From Roseivirga echinicomitans (GTDB lineage: Bacteria > Bacteroidota > Bacteroidia > Cytophagales > Cyclobacteriaceae): a DNA stretch of 64,000 bases. The DNA is taken from assembly GCF_001592935.1 (NCBI RefSeq), contig NZ_LRDB01000050.1:636663-700662 (forward strand). The letters run 5' to 3'. This document shows, piece by piece, positions 50,869 through 60,693 of the stretch (the stretch's first letter is position 1; the number at the start of each line of letters is the position of its first letter). The notes beneath the pieces were generated by a model. That model saw only the letters and a program-made list of their open reading frames with translations, was not told where the DNA came from and ran no database searches. The translations under genes and the position numbers were made by a program.

Positions 50869-51558
50869 TTACTTATTCGCTTCTTCTAAACCCATTTTTG
50901 CAGCTTCAAAATCAGGAGAAAGAGCTAATGCTTCATTAAAACGAGCTTTTGCATCTTCTTTCTTCCCTTGGTCCAATGCCATTAAACCACTTAGGTTTTT
51001 CAAAGCTGCTTTGAACTTAACCTCTTGAGTCGCCCCATCCTGTTTGGTCAAAGTGATCATTGCATCATCTTTCAGTTTACTCTCAAGTATTCCGATATTG
51101 GTATTCGCTTCTTCGTACCTCTTAATAGAATATTGTAAGTAAGCAATTTGGTAAAGGATATTATTGTCATCCAGTTTGAGCCACATTTCTTGATAATACT
51201 CAATGGCCTTATCATAAATTCTTAGTTGCTCATAGCTTAGGGCTGCTATTTCAGTGGCTACCATATTGCCTGGGTATTTTTTGAGAAGATCCATGGCTAC
51301 CAAAGCACTTGAAGTGTATCTTCTATTATTATAGTAATATTCAGAAAGGGTTCTCATCACTGAACTATCCCCTGGGTCTAAAACCAACATATCATACAAT
51401 GCCGCCTTTTGGACTTCTATATCATTATATAATTGTGCTTGATTATAAACTGCCATCGCTTTGGCATATTCATTCGATAGGTACGTACTATCTTGCCCGA
51501 ATGACGCTACAGAAACCATCATTACGGCTGCGATCATCCAATACTTCATTTTTCTCAT
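50869..51558 (-). CDS. Exported tetratricopeptide-repeat protein
   Basis: A 229-residue protein with a signal peptide (MIAAVMMVSVASFGQ). TPR-type helix pairs follow: RTLSEYYYNNRRYTSSALVAMDLLKKYP, AALSYEQLRIYDKAIEYYQEMW and LMALDQGKKEDAKARFNEALALSPDF. The last is the clearest TPR consensus. It probably is a periplasmic scaffold for protein contacts. It lies 22 bases downstream of the cca gene in the same direction, so co-transcription is likely. Confidence 0.85.
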   Translation of the reverse strand: MRKMKYWMIAAVMMVSVASFGQDSTYLSNEYAKAMAVYNQAQLYNDIEVQKAALYDMLVLDPGDSSVMRTLSEYYYNNRRYTSSALVAMDLLKKYPGNMVATEIAALSYEQLRIYDKAIEYYQEMWLKLDDNNILYQIAYLQYSIKRYEEANTNIGILESKLKDDAMITLTKQDGATQEVKFKAALKNLSGLMALDQGKKEDAKARFNEALALSPDFEAAKMGLEEANK

Positions 51559-51579
51559 TGTATACTAATTCAGATTATT

Positions 51580-52998
51580 TCAACTTTTAACAACTTCAAG
51601 ACCTCTTTCCCTACCTAGTTCTAGCATAAGGTCATAAGCCTGATCATATTCATTTTGAATTTTACCTTCCAACACCGCCTCTTTCAACGCCTCCTTAATC
51701 TCTCCTACCAAACGGCCCGGAGCAACTTTAAATGTGTTCATAACTACTTCTCCAGTAATTACGGGCTGGAAGTTACGAATTTTATCTTTTTCTTCTACTT
51801 CCTTCATCCGTTGTTCTACGGTGTCGAAATTCTGAAGGAATCGCTTTACTTTATTTTGGTTTTTCGAGGTAATATCTGCCCTGCAGAGCATCATTAAATC
51901 ATCTGTATGCTCCCCTGCTTCAAATAAAAGTCTTCTAATGGCCGCATCGGTAATCTCATCCCTCACCAATGGGATTGGACGCAAATGAAGTCTCACCAAT
52001 TTCTGTACCTTTTTCATTTCGGTACCAAGAGGCAACTTCATTCTTCTAAAAATATTAGGCACCATTCGAGCACCTTTGTCTTCATGGCCATGGAATGTCC
52101 AACCTACTTTTTTATTAAAGCGTTTTGTGGCTGGCTTGGCAATATCATGAAGAATAGCCGCCCAGCGTAACCATAGGTCATCGGTATTCTCACTGATATT
52201 ATCCAGTACTTGTAAAGTATGATAGAAATTATCTTTATGTGACTTATCTTCAATGGTTTGCACCCCTTGCAGGGCGACCATTTCAGGGAATATCTTATCT
52301 AAGAGTTGTGCATAGAAAAGTAGTTTAAATCCGTAAGAAGGCTTCTTCGCCAAAATGATTTTGTTCAACTCATCGGTAACCCTTTCCATTGAAACAATCT
52401 CAATCCGTTCGGCCATTTTGGTAATGGCTTCAAAGGTATCTGGTTCAATATCAAAGTTCAATTGGGTAGCAAACCTAACGGCCCGCATCATCCTAAGCGG
52501 ATCATCAGAAAAGGTAATTTCAGGCGCTAATGGAGTTCTGATTGTTCTTGAAGCCAAATCAGCTTGCCCATTAAAAGGGTCCATCAACTCTCCAAAACTA
52601 TCTTTGTTAAGTGAAATGGCCATGGCATTGATTGTGAAATCGCGCCTGTTCTGGTCATCTTCTAAAGTGCCGTCTTCTACGATTGGTTTTCTAGAGTCAC
52701 GCTGGTACGATTCTTTTCTAGCGCCAACAAACTCTAATTCCAAATCACCATTTTTGATCATAGCCGTTCCGAATGACTTAAAAACAGTGAAAGGCAAGTT
52801 CCCCCCTAGCTCATCATGAACTGCCTGGGCCAGTTCTACTCCTGAGCCCACACAGACAAAGTCGATGTCTTTTGAAGGTCGCTCCAATAAGATATCGCGT
52901 ACATAACCCCCTACTACATAGGTCTCAACGCCCATTTTATCGGCAACACTGCCCACCAGCTTGAAAATATTGTTTTGTAAATGTTTTGAGAGGTTCAT
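51580..52998 (-). CDS. cca: CCA-adding tRNA nucleotidyltransferase with HD domain
   Basis: A 472-residue class II CCA/poly(A) polymerase-type enzyme that repairs the 3' CCA end of tRNAs. Motif A is GGYVRDILLERPSKDIDFVCVG with the catalytic D-x-D; motif B-like residues are RRDFTINAMAISL, and FSDDPLRMMRAVRFATQLNFDIEPD follows. An HD domain appears at LRWAAILHDIAKP, about residues 265-280, then a tRNA-binding helical region. The single tRNA in this window does not fully encode CCA, so such an enzyme is needed. A good -7/-33 promoter lies just upstream on this strand. Confidence 0.93.
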   Translation of the reverse strand: MNLSKHLQNNIFKLVGSVADKMGVETYVVGGYVRDILLERPSKDIDFVCVGSGVELAQAVHDELGGNLPFTVFKSFGTAMIKNGDLELEFVGARKESYQRDSRKPIVEDGTLEDDQNRRDFTINAMAISLNKDSFGELMDPFNGQADLASRTIRTPLAPEITFSDDPLRMMRAVRFATQLNFDIEPDTFEAITKMAERIEIVSMERVTDELNKIILAKKPSYGFKLLFYAQLLDKIFPEMVALQGVQTIEDKSHKDNFYHTLQVLDNISENTDDLWLRWAAILHDIAKPATKRFNKKVGWTFHGHEDKGARMVPNIFRRMKLPLGTEMKKVQKLVRLHLRPIPLVRDEITDAAIRRLLFEAGEHTDDLMMLCRADITSKNQNKVKRFLQNFDTVEQRMKEVEEKDKIRNFQPVITGEVVMNTFKVAPGRLVGEIKEALKEAVLEGKIQNEYDQAYDLMLELGRERGLEVVKS

Positions 52999-53025
52999 TC
53001 TTTAACCTTTTTTTTAAAAGGTGCG

Positions 53026-53058
53026 CAAAGTTAGCAGTAATTCAAAAGGGGACAAAAA
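53026..53058 (-). promoter_or_regulatory. Promoter of the cca gene
   Basis: On the minus strand TTTTTG (53053-53058) and TAACTTTG (53026-53033) are separated by 19 bases, an almost ideal Bacteroidota promoter. It ends about 27 bases before the cca start codon. Confidence 0.72.
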
Positions 53059-53236
53059 GTAGATTAAAGGTTTATAAATTCACACTGACCTGCTCATAAA
53101 ATTAGTTAAATCGGAGTTTCAAGTTTCATTTCAACTTTACAAAAGAATAAAAACGCTTCTAATCAATTTAGCCTCATTGTTTTAAAAGACTGTGGCAATC
53201 TTTCGTCAAGTTACCTTCATATCAAAGTAAATCTAC

Positions 53237-53244
53237 TACCTTTG
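53237..53244 (+). promoter_or_regulatory. -7 box of the pyrG promoter
   Basis: TACCTTTG fits TAnnTTTG. It lies 32 bases upstream of the pyrG start. A -33 TTG is not evident; TTA occurs at 53211. Confidence 0.55.
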
Positions 53245-53276
53245 TACCCCATAAGTTATTCCATTTACTCTTACTT

Positions 53277-54890
53277 ATGGCTTCTACAAAATACATATTT
53301 GTTACTGGTGGTGTTACCTCTTCTTTAGGAAAAGGAATTATTGCCTCCTCACTCGGTAACCTCCTGATGGCAAGAGGCTACCGTGTCACCATCCAGAAAT
53401 TTGATCCCTATATTAATATCGACCCGGGAACGCTCAATCCTTATGAACATGGTGAATGCTTTGTAACGGACGATGGTGCAGAAACCGATTTGGATTTAGG
53501 TCACTACGAACGCTTTTTGAATGTTCGTACTTCTCAAGCCAACAACATTACTACTGGTAAGATTTACCACAATGTAATTACCAAAGAACGAAAAGGTGAT
53601 TACTTGGGGAAGACGGTTCAGGTAATCCCTCATATCACCGATGAAATCAAAAGAAATTTCTACCGACTTGGCGAAACTGGTGATTACGATATTGTAATTA
53701 CAGAAATAGGTGGTTGTGTTGGTGATATTGAATCACTGCCTTTTATTGAAGCCGTTAGACAAGCGAAATGGGATTTGGGTGAAGGCAACTTTTTGGTTAT
53801 TCACCTCACACTAATTCCTTACTTAGCCGCTGCCAAAGAATTAAAAACAAAGCCTACTCAGCATTCAGTAAAACAATTACTAGAAGCGGGTATTCAGCCA
53901 GACATATTGGTTTGTCGTTCAGAAAAACCATTGCCTGCCGAAATCAGAAAGAAAATATCTCAATTCTGTAATGTACAGCTGAACTCAGTTATCGAGGCAT
54001 TAGATGCTGATACCATCTATGATGTGCCCTTGATGATGCGCAAAGAGAAACTTGACGAACGTGTTTTAACGAAACTTAAGCTTGCACACAAAGAGCCTCC
54101 ACACATTGACGAATGGAGGTCATTCTTAAGCAAGCTTAAAAACCCTACCAATGAAGTAAATATTGGCTTAGTCGGTAAATATGTCGAATTGCCTGATGCT
54201 TATAAGTCTATAGCTGAATCGTTTATCCACGCAGGTGCCCACTTAGAGTGCAAAGTGAACATTCACTGGATTTCTTCGGAGACAATTACTGAAAAGTCCG
54301 TTAAAAGAGCATTAAGCGATTTACACGGAGTATTAGTTGCGCCAGGCTTTGGAGAAAGAGGCATTGAAGGCAAAATTGAAGCTATTCGTTATGTAAGAGA
54401 GAATAATATACCTTTCTTTGGCATTTGTTTGGGAATGCAGTGCGCTGTTGTGGAGTTTGCACGAAACGTTTTAGGTTTCGAAGATGCGGCTTCATCTGAA
54501 ATGGACAAGGACACCAAACACCCTGTAATTGATTTGATGGAAGATCAGAAAAAGATTACAGATTATGGTGGAACCATGCGTTTGGGTTCATATGAATGTA
54601 AATTAAAGAAGTCATCTAAGGCATATCAGGCTTATAAAACGTCTACCATACATGAAAGACACAGACACAGATACGAATTCAATAATAAGTATCTAGAGCA
54701 AATGGAAGCTGCTGGACTAAAGGCGACAGGGATCAATCCAAAATCGGGTTTGGTAGAAATTGTTGAGTTAGATAACCATCCTTACTTTCTTGGTTCTCAG
54801 TTCCATCCAGAATTAAAAAGTACAGTAATGAATCCTCACCCACTTTTTGTGAGCTTCATTGATGCCATAATACAGAATAAGAAAAACTAA
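53277..54890 (+). CDS. pyrG: CTP synthase
   Basis: A 537-residue enzyme that makes CTP from UTP, ATP and glutamine. The amidoligase N terminus starts [23 protein letters not shown] and continues with [43 protein letters not shown] residues. The class I glutamine amidotransferase half has the catalytic Cys in [17 protein letters not shown] and the His/Glu pair in QFHPELKS. Length and both domains are complete. It heads the housekeeping run pyrG-yidC, with 19 bases to yidC, so co-transcription is likely. Confidence 0.98.
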   Translation: MASTKYIFVTGGVTSSLGKGIIASSLGNLLMARGYRVTIQKFDPYINIDPGTLNPYEHGECFVTDDGAETDLDLGHYERFLNVRTSQANNITTGKIYHNVITKERKGDYLGKTVQVIPHITDEIKRNFYRLGETGDYDIVITEIGGCVGDIESLPFIEAVRQAKWDLGEGNFLVIHLTLIPYLAAAKELKTKPTQHSVKQLLEAGIQPDILVCRSEKPLPAEIRKKISQFCNVQLNSVIEALDADTIYDVPLMMRKEKLDERVLTKLKLAHKEPPHIDEWRSFLSKLKNPTNEVNIGLVGKYVELPDAYKSIAESFIHAGAHLECKVNIHWISSETITEKSVKRALSDLHGVLVAPGFGERGIEGKIEAIRYVRENNIPFFGICLGMQCAVVEFARNVLGFEDAASSEMDKDTKHPVIDLMEDQKKITDYGGTMRLGSYECKLKKSSKAYQAYKTSTIHERHRHRYEFNNKYLEQMEAAGLKATGINPKSGLVEIVELDNHPYFLGSQFHPELKSTVMNPHPLFVSFIDAIIQNKKN

Positions 54891-54909
54891 GCATAAGAAT
54901 AAAGAGAAG

Positions 54910-56739
54910 ATGGATAGAAATCAGATGATCGGTCTCGGCCTGATTGCAGCGTTATTAATAACCTATGCAATCGTCTTCAAGCCGCCAGTAACCGAGGAAG
55001 ATTTAGCAACGCCAACCACTACCGAACAAGCAGCGGTAACTACCCCACAGGAAGAGGCGAGCCAAGAAGAGACGAACACCCCTTTACCAGAGGCCATTGC
55101 AACTGACTATACTGACAAGTATGGCGTTTTTGCAGCTGGCGCCCAGGGTGAAGCAACGGACTTAACCATAGAAAACGAAGTAGCAAAGTTTACTTTCAGT
55201 TCCAAGGGTGGTATTATAAAATCGGTTGAATTAAAAGACTTTAAAACCTGGGACGGAAGGCCATTGATGCTTATTGACGAAGCCTCAACAAGTCAATCCT
55301 TGACGCTACAAACCGTTAAAGGAAATATTAACATAGCCGACCTATACTTTAAAGCAAGCCAAAACGGCACTAACCTTGTGAAAGGTGATTCGCTTCAGTT
55401 TAAATACACCATGGATTTAGGCTCAGGGAACTCAATTGAGCAGATTTATTCAATCGCTGGAGGTTCGTATGTGGTGGGTTATGAGATCAAAATAAATGGC
55501 CTCAATAGCACAATCATTGGTGATCAAATGAACTTTGTGTGGGCACATCAAATGAAGCGTTACGAGAAAAACTTATCCGATTCTCGTATCAAGTCAACCA
55601 TCAAATGGTACACGCTTGCTGAGGACCTAGACGATTTAAAAGCATCAAGCAACGACATACAACAAGAGCAATTAACAGAGCCATTAAAGTGGTTAAGTTT
55701 CGATCAGAAATTCTTTAACGCTGGTATTATTTCAGAAAAGGGGTTCAGTGGCGCTTTAGTAAGCACAGAAGTTCCTGTTCAGGACACAACCATTGTTAAA
55801 ACTGGTGAAATGCGTTTGGCCATTCCCGTAGCGGATTTATACAGCGGTAGCCAACTCAAATATTACTTTGGACCAAACAATTACAGGATCCTAAAAAAGG
55901 TAACGCCTGGTTATAAAGAGAATATATACCTAGGTTATAAAATGGTGAGCTGGGTGAATAAACTCATCATCATTCCTTTGTTCCAGTTCTTAGAGATGTA
56001 CATCTCTAGTTACGGAGTCATCATCATGATCATTGTTTTGATCATTAAGCTGGCGTTATTCCCGCTTACGAGGAAGTCCTACCTGTCGATGGCCAAAATG
56101 AAGGCATTGAAACCAGAACTGGACGAGCTGAAAGAAAAAACAGGTGGCGACCAACAAAAAATGCAGCAAGAGCAAATGAAGCTCTATCGTGAAATGGGTG
56201 TTAACCCAATCAGTGGCTGTATACCTATGGTGCTACAAATGCCAATTTTGTTCGCCATGTTCTTCTTCTTCCCTAACTCTATTGAGTTAAGAGGAGAGTC
56301 ATTCTTATGGGCAACTGACCTTTCAACCTACGATGTACTTTTCAACTTACCATTTACCATTCCTTTTTATGGTTCTCACGTAAGTGGTTTTACCTTGCTC
56401 ATGACAGTCTCTACCATACTCTACACCTGGTCGAACAACCAAGTAAGTACAGTGCAAGGCCCAATGAAAAGCATTGGTTATTTTATGCCAATCATATTCA
56501 TGTTTGTGTTGAACTCGTATTCTTCTGGACTAAGTTTCTACTACTTCGTTTCCAACATCATTACTTTTGGTCAGCAGGCCATTATCAGACGTTTTGTGGA
56601 CGAAGACAAGATTAGAGCAACACTACACGAGAACAAGAAAAAGAATGCAAACAAGGGCAAGTCTAAATTCCAGCAGAGACTGGAAGATGCAATGAAAGCT
56701 GGCCAAGAAGCCAAAAAGCAGCAAAAGCCTAAAAAATAG
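54910..56739 (+). CDS. yidC: Membrane protein insertase YidC
   Basis: A 609-residue inner-membrane insertase. TM1 is at about 7-23 (IGLGLIAALLITYAIVF), followed by an acidic linker and a large periplasmic beta domain (about 60-350). The conserved five-helix core then follows: 'FQFLEMYISSYGVIIMIIVLIIKLALFPLTRKSY', the coiled cytoplasmic loop with LKEKTGGDQQKMQQEQMKLYREMGVNP, 'GCIPMVLQMPILFAMFFFFP' and TM4/TM5. The core arginine in LTRKSY is the hydrophilic groove residue. The C-terminal tail is basic, for ribosome contact. A terminator follows. Confidence 0.97.
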   Translation: MDRNQMIGLGLIAALLITYAIVFKPPVTEEDLATPTTTEQAAVTTPQEEASQEETNTPLPEAIATDYTDKYGVFAAGAQGEATDLTIENEVAKFTFSSKGGIIKSVELKDFKTWDGRPLMLIDEASTSQSLTLQTVKGNINIADLYFKASQNGTNLVKGDSLQFKYTMDLGSGNSIEQIYSIAGGSYVVGYEIKINGLNSTIIGDQMNFVWAHQMKRYEKNLSDSRIKSTIKWYTLAEDLDDLKASSNDIQQEQLTEPLKWLSFDQKFFNAGIISEKGFSGALVSTEVPVQDTTIVKTGEMRLAIPVADLYSGSQLKYYFGPNNYRILKKVTPGYKENIYLGYKMVSWVNKLIIIPLFQFLEMYISSYGVIIMIIVLIIKLALFPLTRKSYLSMAKMKALKPELDELKEKTGGDQQKMQQEQMKLYREMGVNPISGCIPMVLQMPILFAMFFFFPNSIELRGESFLWATDLSTYDVLFNLPFTIPFYGSHVSGFTLLMTVSTILYTWSNNQVSTVQGPMKSIGYFMPIIFMFVLNSYSSGLSFYYFVSNIITFGQQAIIRRFVDEDKIRATLHENKKKNANKGKSKFQQRLEDAMKAGQEAKKQQKPKK

Positions 56740-56756
56740 AACCTCTCAAACTTGTC

Positions 56757-56789
56757 AAAAAAGGAAGGCCTAAATGGTCTTCCTTTTTT
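56757..56789 (+). terminator. Terminator after yidC
   Basis: Stem of AAAAAAGGAAG with CTTCCTTTTTT, plus inner GCC/GGT pairs around TAAAT, and a T run. It is 17 bases past the stop. Confidence 0.88.
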
Positions 56790-56900
56790 GTTTCATCTCT
56801 AGAGAATAACTAATTCTATCAGGCACAATCAATTATTAAGGCTTCACACATTCATCATTTTCTATTGATGTAGTTCTCTTAATTCTTTCAATGATTCTTC

Positions 56901-56908
56901 TATCTTTG
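56901..56908 (+). promoter_or_regulatory. -7 box upstream of the UPF0173 gene
   Basis: TATCTTTG matches TAnnTTTG and lies 36 bases before the start codon. No matching -33 TTG is found at the usual distance. Confidence 0.45.
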
Positions 56909-56944
56909 TAGGCTATTGACGAACCTAATCAGAGTCTACAACAC

Positions 56945-57625
56945 ATGAAATTCACCTTTTACGGACACTCTTCTTTCATGGTAGAAACAATGGGGAAGAA
57001 GTTGCTGTTCGACCCATTCATTACACCAAATGAACTGGCCAAAGACATTAATATCAATAAGTTAAATCCAGATTATATTATCTTGAGCCATGGCCATGGA
57101 GATCATATTGCAGATGTAGAAGCTATCTACTTCAATTCTAATGCAACACTGATTTCTAATTTTGAGGTGGTGAATTGGTTTGAAGCAAAAGGGGTAGAAA
57201 ATGGACACCCAATGAACCACGGTGGTTCATGGAGTTTCGATTTTGGAAAACTGAAAATGGTAAATGCAATTCACTCCAGCTCAATGCCCGATGGCAGCAA
57301 TGGAGGAAACCCAGCAGGTATTGTCATAACGAACAAAGAAGGCTGCTTCTATTATTCAGGTGATACCGCTCTTACAAAAGACATGGAGCTTATTGGCGAA
57401 GAATTCAATTTAGATTTCTCTATTATGCCTGTAGGTGATAACTTTACTATGGGAGTTACCGATGCTATAAAAGCAGCAAAAATGGTGAAATGTAATACCT
57501 TAATTGGGGTACATTTTGACACCTTCCCTTATATCATCATAGAGCATGAGGAGTCGATAGAACAAGCTGAAGCCGCTGGCGTAAAGCTTATATTACCAGA
57601 AATTGGAGAACAAATCACTTTTTAG
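56945..57625 (+). CDS. UPF0173-family metallo-beta-lactamase-fold hydrolase
   Basis: A 226-residue cytoplasmic protein. It opens MKFTFYGHSSFMVE with the UPF0173 hallmark and has the metal-binding LSHGHGDHIADVEAI, then HPMNHGG, the strand YYSGDTALTKDME with a further metal-binding Asp and VGVHFDTFPYI-type His near the end. The substrate is unknown. It lies 8 bases before parA and probably shares its transcript with parA, parB, DUF5683 and dapB. Confidence 0.92.
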   Translation: MKFTFYGHSSFMVETMGKKLLFDPFITPNELAKDININKLNPDYIILSHGHGDHIADVEAIYFNSNATLISNFEVVNWFEAKGVENGHPMNHGGSWSFDFGKLKMVNAIHSSSMPDGSNGGNPAGIVITNKEGCFYYSGDTALTKDMELIGEEFNLDFSIMPVGDNFTMGVTDAIKAAKMVKCNTLIGVHFDTFPYIIIEHEESIEQAEAAGVKLILPEIGEQITF

Positions 57626-57633
57626 ATTTAAGA

Positions 57634-58398
57634 ATGGGTAAGATAATTTCCATAGCAAACCAAAAAGGAGGAGTAGGTAAAACTACGACCGCCATGAACC
57701 TTGCTGCAAGTTTGGCAGTATTGGAATACAAAACATTAGTGGTAGATGCTGATCCTCAAGCAAACACAACCTCCGGCTTAGGGCACAATCCCAGAGAGGT
57801 AACAAAAAGTATTTATGAATGCATGGTGGGCAAAGAAGGCATTAGGGACTGTATTATGCCCACAGATGTTAACTTTCTAGACCTGCTACCTTCTCACATC
57901 AACTTGGTTGGGGCGGAGATAGAAATGGTAAGCCTTTCCAATAGAGAGGAAAAAATGAAACAAGTGCTGAGCGAAATCAAAGATGATTATGATTTCATAT
58001 TGATTGACTGTGCCCCTTCGCTTGGTTTAATTACGATCAATGCATTAACAGCCTCAGATTCCGTCATTATTCCTGTACAGTGTGAGTACTTCGCTTTAGA
58101 AGGTTTAGGCAAACTTTTGAATACAATTACCATCATCCAAAAGCGTTTAAATGCTGCACTCGCAATTGAGGGCATTCTTCTAACGATGTATGATGTACGT
58201 TTAAGGCTTTCCAATCAGGTGGTTGAAGAAGTACACACGCATTTTAAAGACATGGTTTTCGAAACCATTATTCCTCGAAATGTAAAACTGAGTGAGTCTC
58301 CTAGTTTTGGACTTCCTGTAATTGTTCACGATGCAGAAAGTAAAGGGGCTTTGGCTTACCTCAACCTTGCAAAAGAGATAGGAGATCGTATAAATTAG
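57634..58398 (+). CDS. parA: Chromosome-partitioning ATPase ParA
   Basis: A 254-residue ParA/Soj ATPase. The deviant Walker A is KGGVGKTTTAMNLAASL at about residues 11-27, the DADPQANTTSGLG follows, Walker B is FILIDCAPSLGLIT and the ParA signature VQCEYFALEGLGKLLNTI is complete. With ParB at parS sites it segregates the replicated origin. The small size and lack of an N-terminal HTH mark the chromosomal type. ParB follows after 80 bases. Confidence 0.97.
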   Translation: MGKIISIANQKGGVGKTTTAMNLAASLAVLEYKTLVVDADPQANTTSGLGHNPREVTKSIYECMVGKEGIRDCIMPTDVNFLDLLPSHINLVGAEIEMVSLSNREEKMKQVLSEIKDDYDFILIDCAPSLGLITINALTASDSVIIPVQCEYFALEGLGKLLNTITIIQKRLNAALAIEGILLTMYDVRLRLSNQVVEEVHTHFKDMVFETIIPRNVKLSESPSFGLPVIVHDAESKGALAYLNLAKEIGDRIN

Positions 58399-58478
58399 AT
58401 TCATCAATGAATTCAGTCTATGGATTCCTGTAAATGGAAGCCCTTGAAACTGAATCATTCATTTAATATAATATCATT

Positions 58479-59384
58479 ATGGCAGCAAAAGCACCCAAAA
58501 AGAAAAGCGTATTGGGCAGAGGATTAGGTGCGCTTTTGGAAGATTCAAATTCTGAAAGCAACAAAAATCTAGAACCTTCATCAGTAGGAACGATGAATGA
58601 AATCAACCTTGATCAAATCGAGGTAAATCCTTATCAACCCAGAACCCATTTCGATCGGGTAGCATTAGAAGAGCTTGCCGATTCAATAAAATTACAAGGA
58701 ATCATTCAGCCCATCACAGTGAGGCAATTGAGTGAGGGAGAGTTTCAGTTGATTTCAGGAGAACGTAGATTCCAAGCTTCTAAAATTGCTGGACTCAAGA
58801 GCATTCCTGCCTATGTAAGAACTGCCAATGACCAGCAAATGCTGGAAATGGCCATTATTGAGAACATTCAGAGAGAAAATCTGAATGCCATCGAAATTGC
58901 TCTGAGTTATCAAAGACTCCTTTCTGAATGTAAAATTAAACAGGAAGAGCTTGGAGAGCGCGTTGGTAAAAACAGAACCACTGTAAACAACTACTTGAGG
59001 TTGCTTAAACTTCCGCCAGATATTCAAGCTGGTTTGCGTGACAATAAGATTTCCATGGGCCATGCCCGTGCCTTAATCAACATTGAAGATGTAGACAAGC
59101 AGTTGCACATCTACAAACAGACTGTAGAAGAAGAACTTTCTGTGAGAAAGGTGGAACAGTTGGTACGTGATTTGATAACCCCAAAAGAGGAAAAACCGAA
59201 GCCAGAAAAAACGGGAGATAGTAAGCACAGAACTTATGAAGTTCGGCAAATTCAGCAAAAGCTTTCTTCACATTTCGGCACAAGGGTAAACCTAAAAGCA
59301 GACGGACAGTACAGAGGTGAAATAAAAATACCATTTGTTTCTACTGAAGACCTGAACCGCATTTTGGAGATCATAAACTTGTAA
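58479..59384 (+). CDS. parB: Chromosome-partitioning protein ParB
   Basis: A 301-residue DNA-binding CTPase. The N terminus KKSVLGRGLGALLED is the ParA-stimulating motif. The CTPase core has VNPYQPRTHFD, ELADSIKLQGIIQPI and the GERRFQASKIAGLKSIPAYV (G-E-R-R) signature. The HTH that binds parS is at QEELGERVGKNRTTVNNYLRLLKLP and GHARALINI. A C-terminal dimer domain follows. No 16-bp parS sequence was found in this window. The stop codon overlaps the ATG of DUF5683 by one base. Confidence 0.97.
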   Translation: MAAKAPKKKSVLGRGLGALLEDSNSESNKNLEPSSVGTMNEINLDQIEVNPYQPRTHFDRVALEELADSIKLQGIIQPITVRQLSEGEFQLISGERRFQASKIAGLKSIPAYVRTANDQQMLEMAIIENIQRENLNAIEIALSYQRLLSECKIKQEELGERVGKNRTTVNNYLRLLKLPPDIQAGLRDNKISMGHARALINIEDVDKQLHIYKQTVEEELSVRKVEQLVRDLITPKEEKPKPEKTGDSKHRTYEVRQIQQKLSSHFGTRVNLKADGQYRGEIKIPFVSTEDLNRILEIINL

Positions 59385-59962
59385 TGCAAAAAATTATATT
59401 CCTCGTTTCCTTTTTGGCCTTAGGCTTTGGGGCAATGGCCCAAGACCTCGTTGAAGTAATGGACAAAGGCCTATTAGAAGGAGACACTGTGCCTAATGTT
59501 GAACTCAGAAAGGAATATGACCCTAAAAAAGCTTCTACCCTATCTGCTATTTTTCCGGGCTTAGGCCAGATTTATAACGACAGCTGGTGGAAAGCCCCCA
59601 TCATTTATGTGGGCATGGGCACAGCCATTTATTTTGTTGATTTTAACAATAAAAAGAGAAAAGAATTCACAGTACTGGTTGAAGACCTACTTGAACAACA
59701 AGAAAATGGCCAAACCATTAACGCAAACGAATTGAGGGTGTACCGAAGAAATGCTGATTATTGGCGCAAAAATCGTGATTTAGTATTTCTTACTACACTC
59801 GCTATTTACGGCTTAAACATTATTGAAGCTTCGATTGACGCCCACCTCAAAGGCTTTAATGTAAGTGATGACCTTGCCAGTTTCAAACCAAAACTTGGTG
59901 TAATTAATAGCGGCACTCCCTATATTGGTGTGGGAGTAACTATTCCAATCAGATCGAGATGA
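59384..59962 (+). CDS. DUF5683-family membrane protein
   Basis: A 192-residue protein with a signal-like N terminus (IIFLVSFLALGFGAMAQ). The DUF5683 core is KASTLSAIFPGLGQIYNDSWWKAPIIYVGMGTAIYFVDFNNKKRKEF-type residues (about 49-100; only short parts given: FPGLGQIYN, WWKAPIIYVG), followed by a conserved RRNADYWRKNRDLVFL and another hydrophobic stretch (LTTLAIYGLNIIEASIDA). Function is unknown, but the gene is regularly found between parB and dapB in Bacteroidota. It overlaps both neighbours by 1 and 4 bases. Confidence 0.88.
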   Translation: MQKIIFLVSFLALGFGAMAQDLVEVMDKGLLEGDTVPNVELRKEYDPKKASTLSAIFPGLGQIYNDSWWKAPIIYVGMGTAIYFVDFNNKKRKEFTVLVEDLLEQQENGQTINANELRVYRRNADYWRKNRDLVFLTTLAIYGLNIIEASIDAHLKGFNVSDDLASFKPKLGVINSGTPYIGVGVTIPIRSR

Positions 59963-60675
59963 AAATTCTTTTATTAGGTTACGGAAAAATGGGTCAGATG
60001 ATAGAAAAGCTGGCCTTAGATAGAAATCATAGTATTGTTGCTAAAATTAATGTAGACAATAGAGCGGATTTAGGTAGTCTATCTGCAGATGCTGTTGATG
60101 TCGCCATAGATTTCAGTCAACCTTCTGCCGCTCCTGATAATATCAAATGGTGTGTCAATCATCAAATACCAGTGGTGGTAGGTACCACAGGTTGGGCAAG
60201 TCACAAAGCAGAGGTTGATCAATATTGTATTGACAATGGAGGCACGTATTTGGTAGCTTCAAACTTCAGTATTGGGGTAAATATTTTCTTCAAGTTGAAT
60301 AAGTTTTTGGCCAAACTCATGAACAGCCAATCTGACTATGAAGTGAGTATGAAGGAAATTCACCATACCCACAAACTGGATGCGCCCAGCGGAACAGCCA
60401 TTACCTTGGCCGAAGGCCTAATGGAAAACATACAGACCAAAACCAAATGGGTGAACCAAGCCTCCGACAAACCAGAAGAATTATCCATTATTTCTGAACG
60501 TGTTGACCCTGCTCCTGGCACACACTCCATTCAATACGATTCAAGAATTGATTCCATAAAAATTACGCATACTGCGCATTCCCGAGAAGGTTTTGCCATG
60601 GGCGCCCTACTGGTTGCTGAATGGCTTCCTAACCAAAAAGGCGTAAAAACCATGGAGGATTTCTTGCAGTTTTAA
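59959..60675 (+). CDS. dapB: 4-hydroxy-tetrahydrodipicolinate reductase
   Basis: A 238-residue cytoplasmic enzyme of lysine and meso-diaminopimelate synthesis. The Rossmann motif is LLLGYGKMGQMIEKL, the NAD(P)H/substrate motif is VGTTGWASHK, and the catalytic segment is EIHHTHKLDAPSGTAITLAEGL with the conserved His-His-x-x-K and SGT. It is shorter than E. coli DapB (273), typical of Bacteroidota. It ends the block, with an antisense gene 18 bases later; the lepB gene that often follows dapB in this phylum is not present. Confidence 0.96.
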   Translation: MKILLLGYGKMGQMIEKLALDRNHSIVAKINVDNRADLGSLSADAVDVAIDFSQPSAAPDNIKWCVNHQIPVVVGTTGWASHKAEVDQYCIDNGGTYLVASNFSIGVNIFFKLNKFLAKLMNSQSDYEVSMKEIHHTHKLDAPSGTAITLAEGLMENIQTKTKWVNQASDKPEELSIISERVDPAPGTHSIQYDSRIDSIKITHTAHSREGFAMGALLVAEWLPNQKGVKTMEDFLQF

Positions 60676-60693
60676 TAGCCAACAACACCGCTG

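Noticed and set aside
57634..60675. Search for a parS site near parA-parB
   Set aside because: I saw no 16-base TGTTNCACGTGAAACA-like palindrome in or around the genes; CACGTG occurs only in unrelated places such as 31939 without the flanks.
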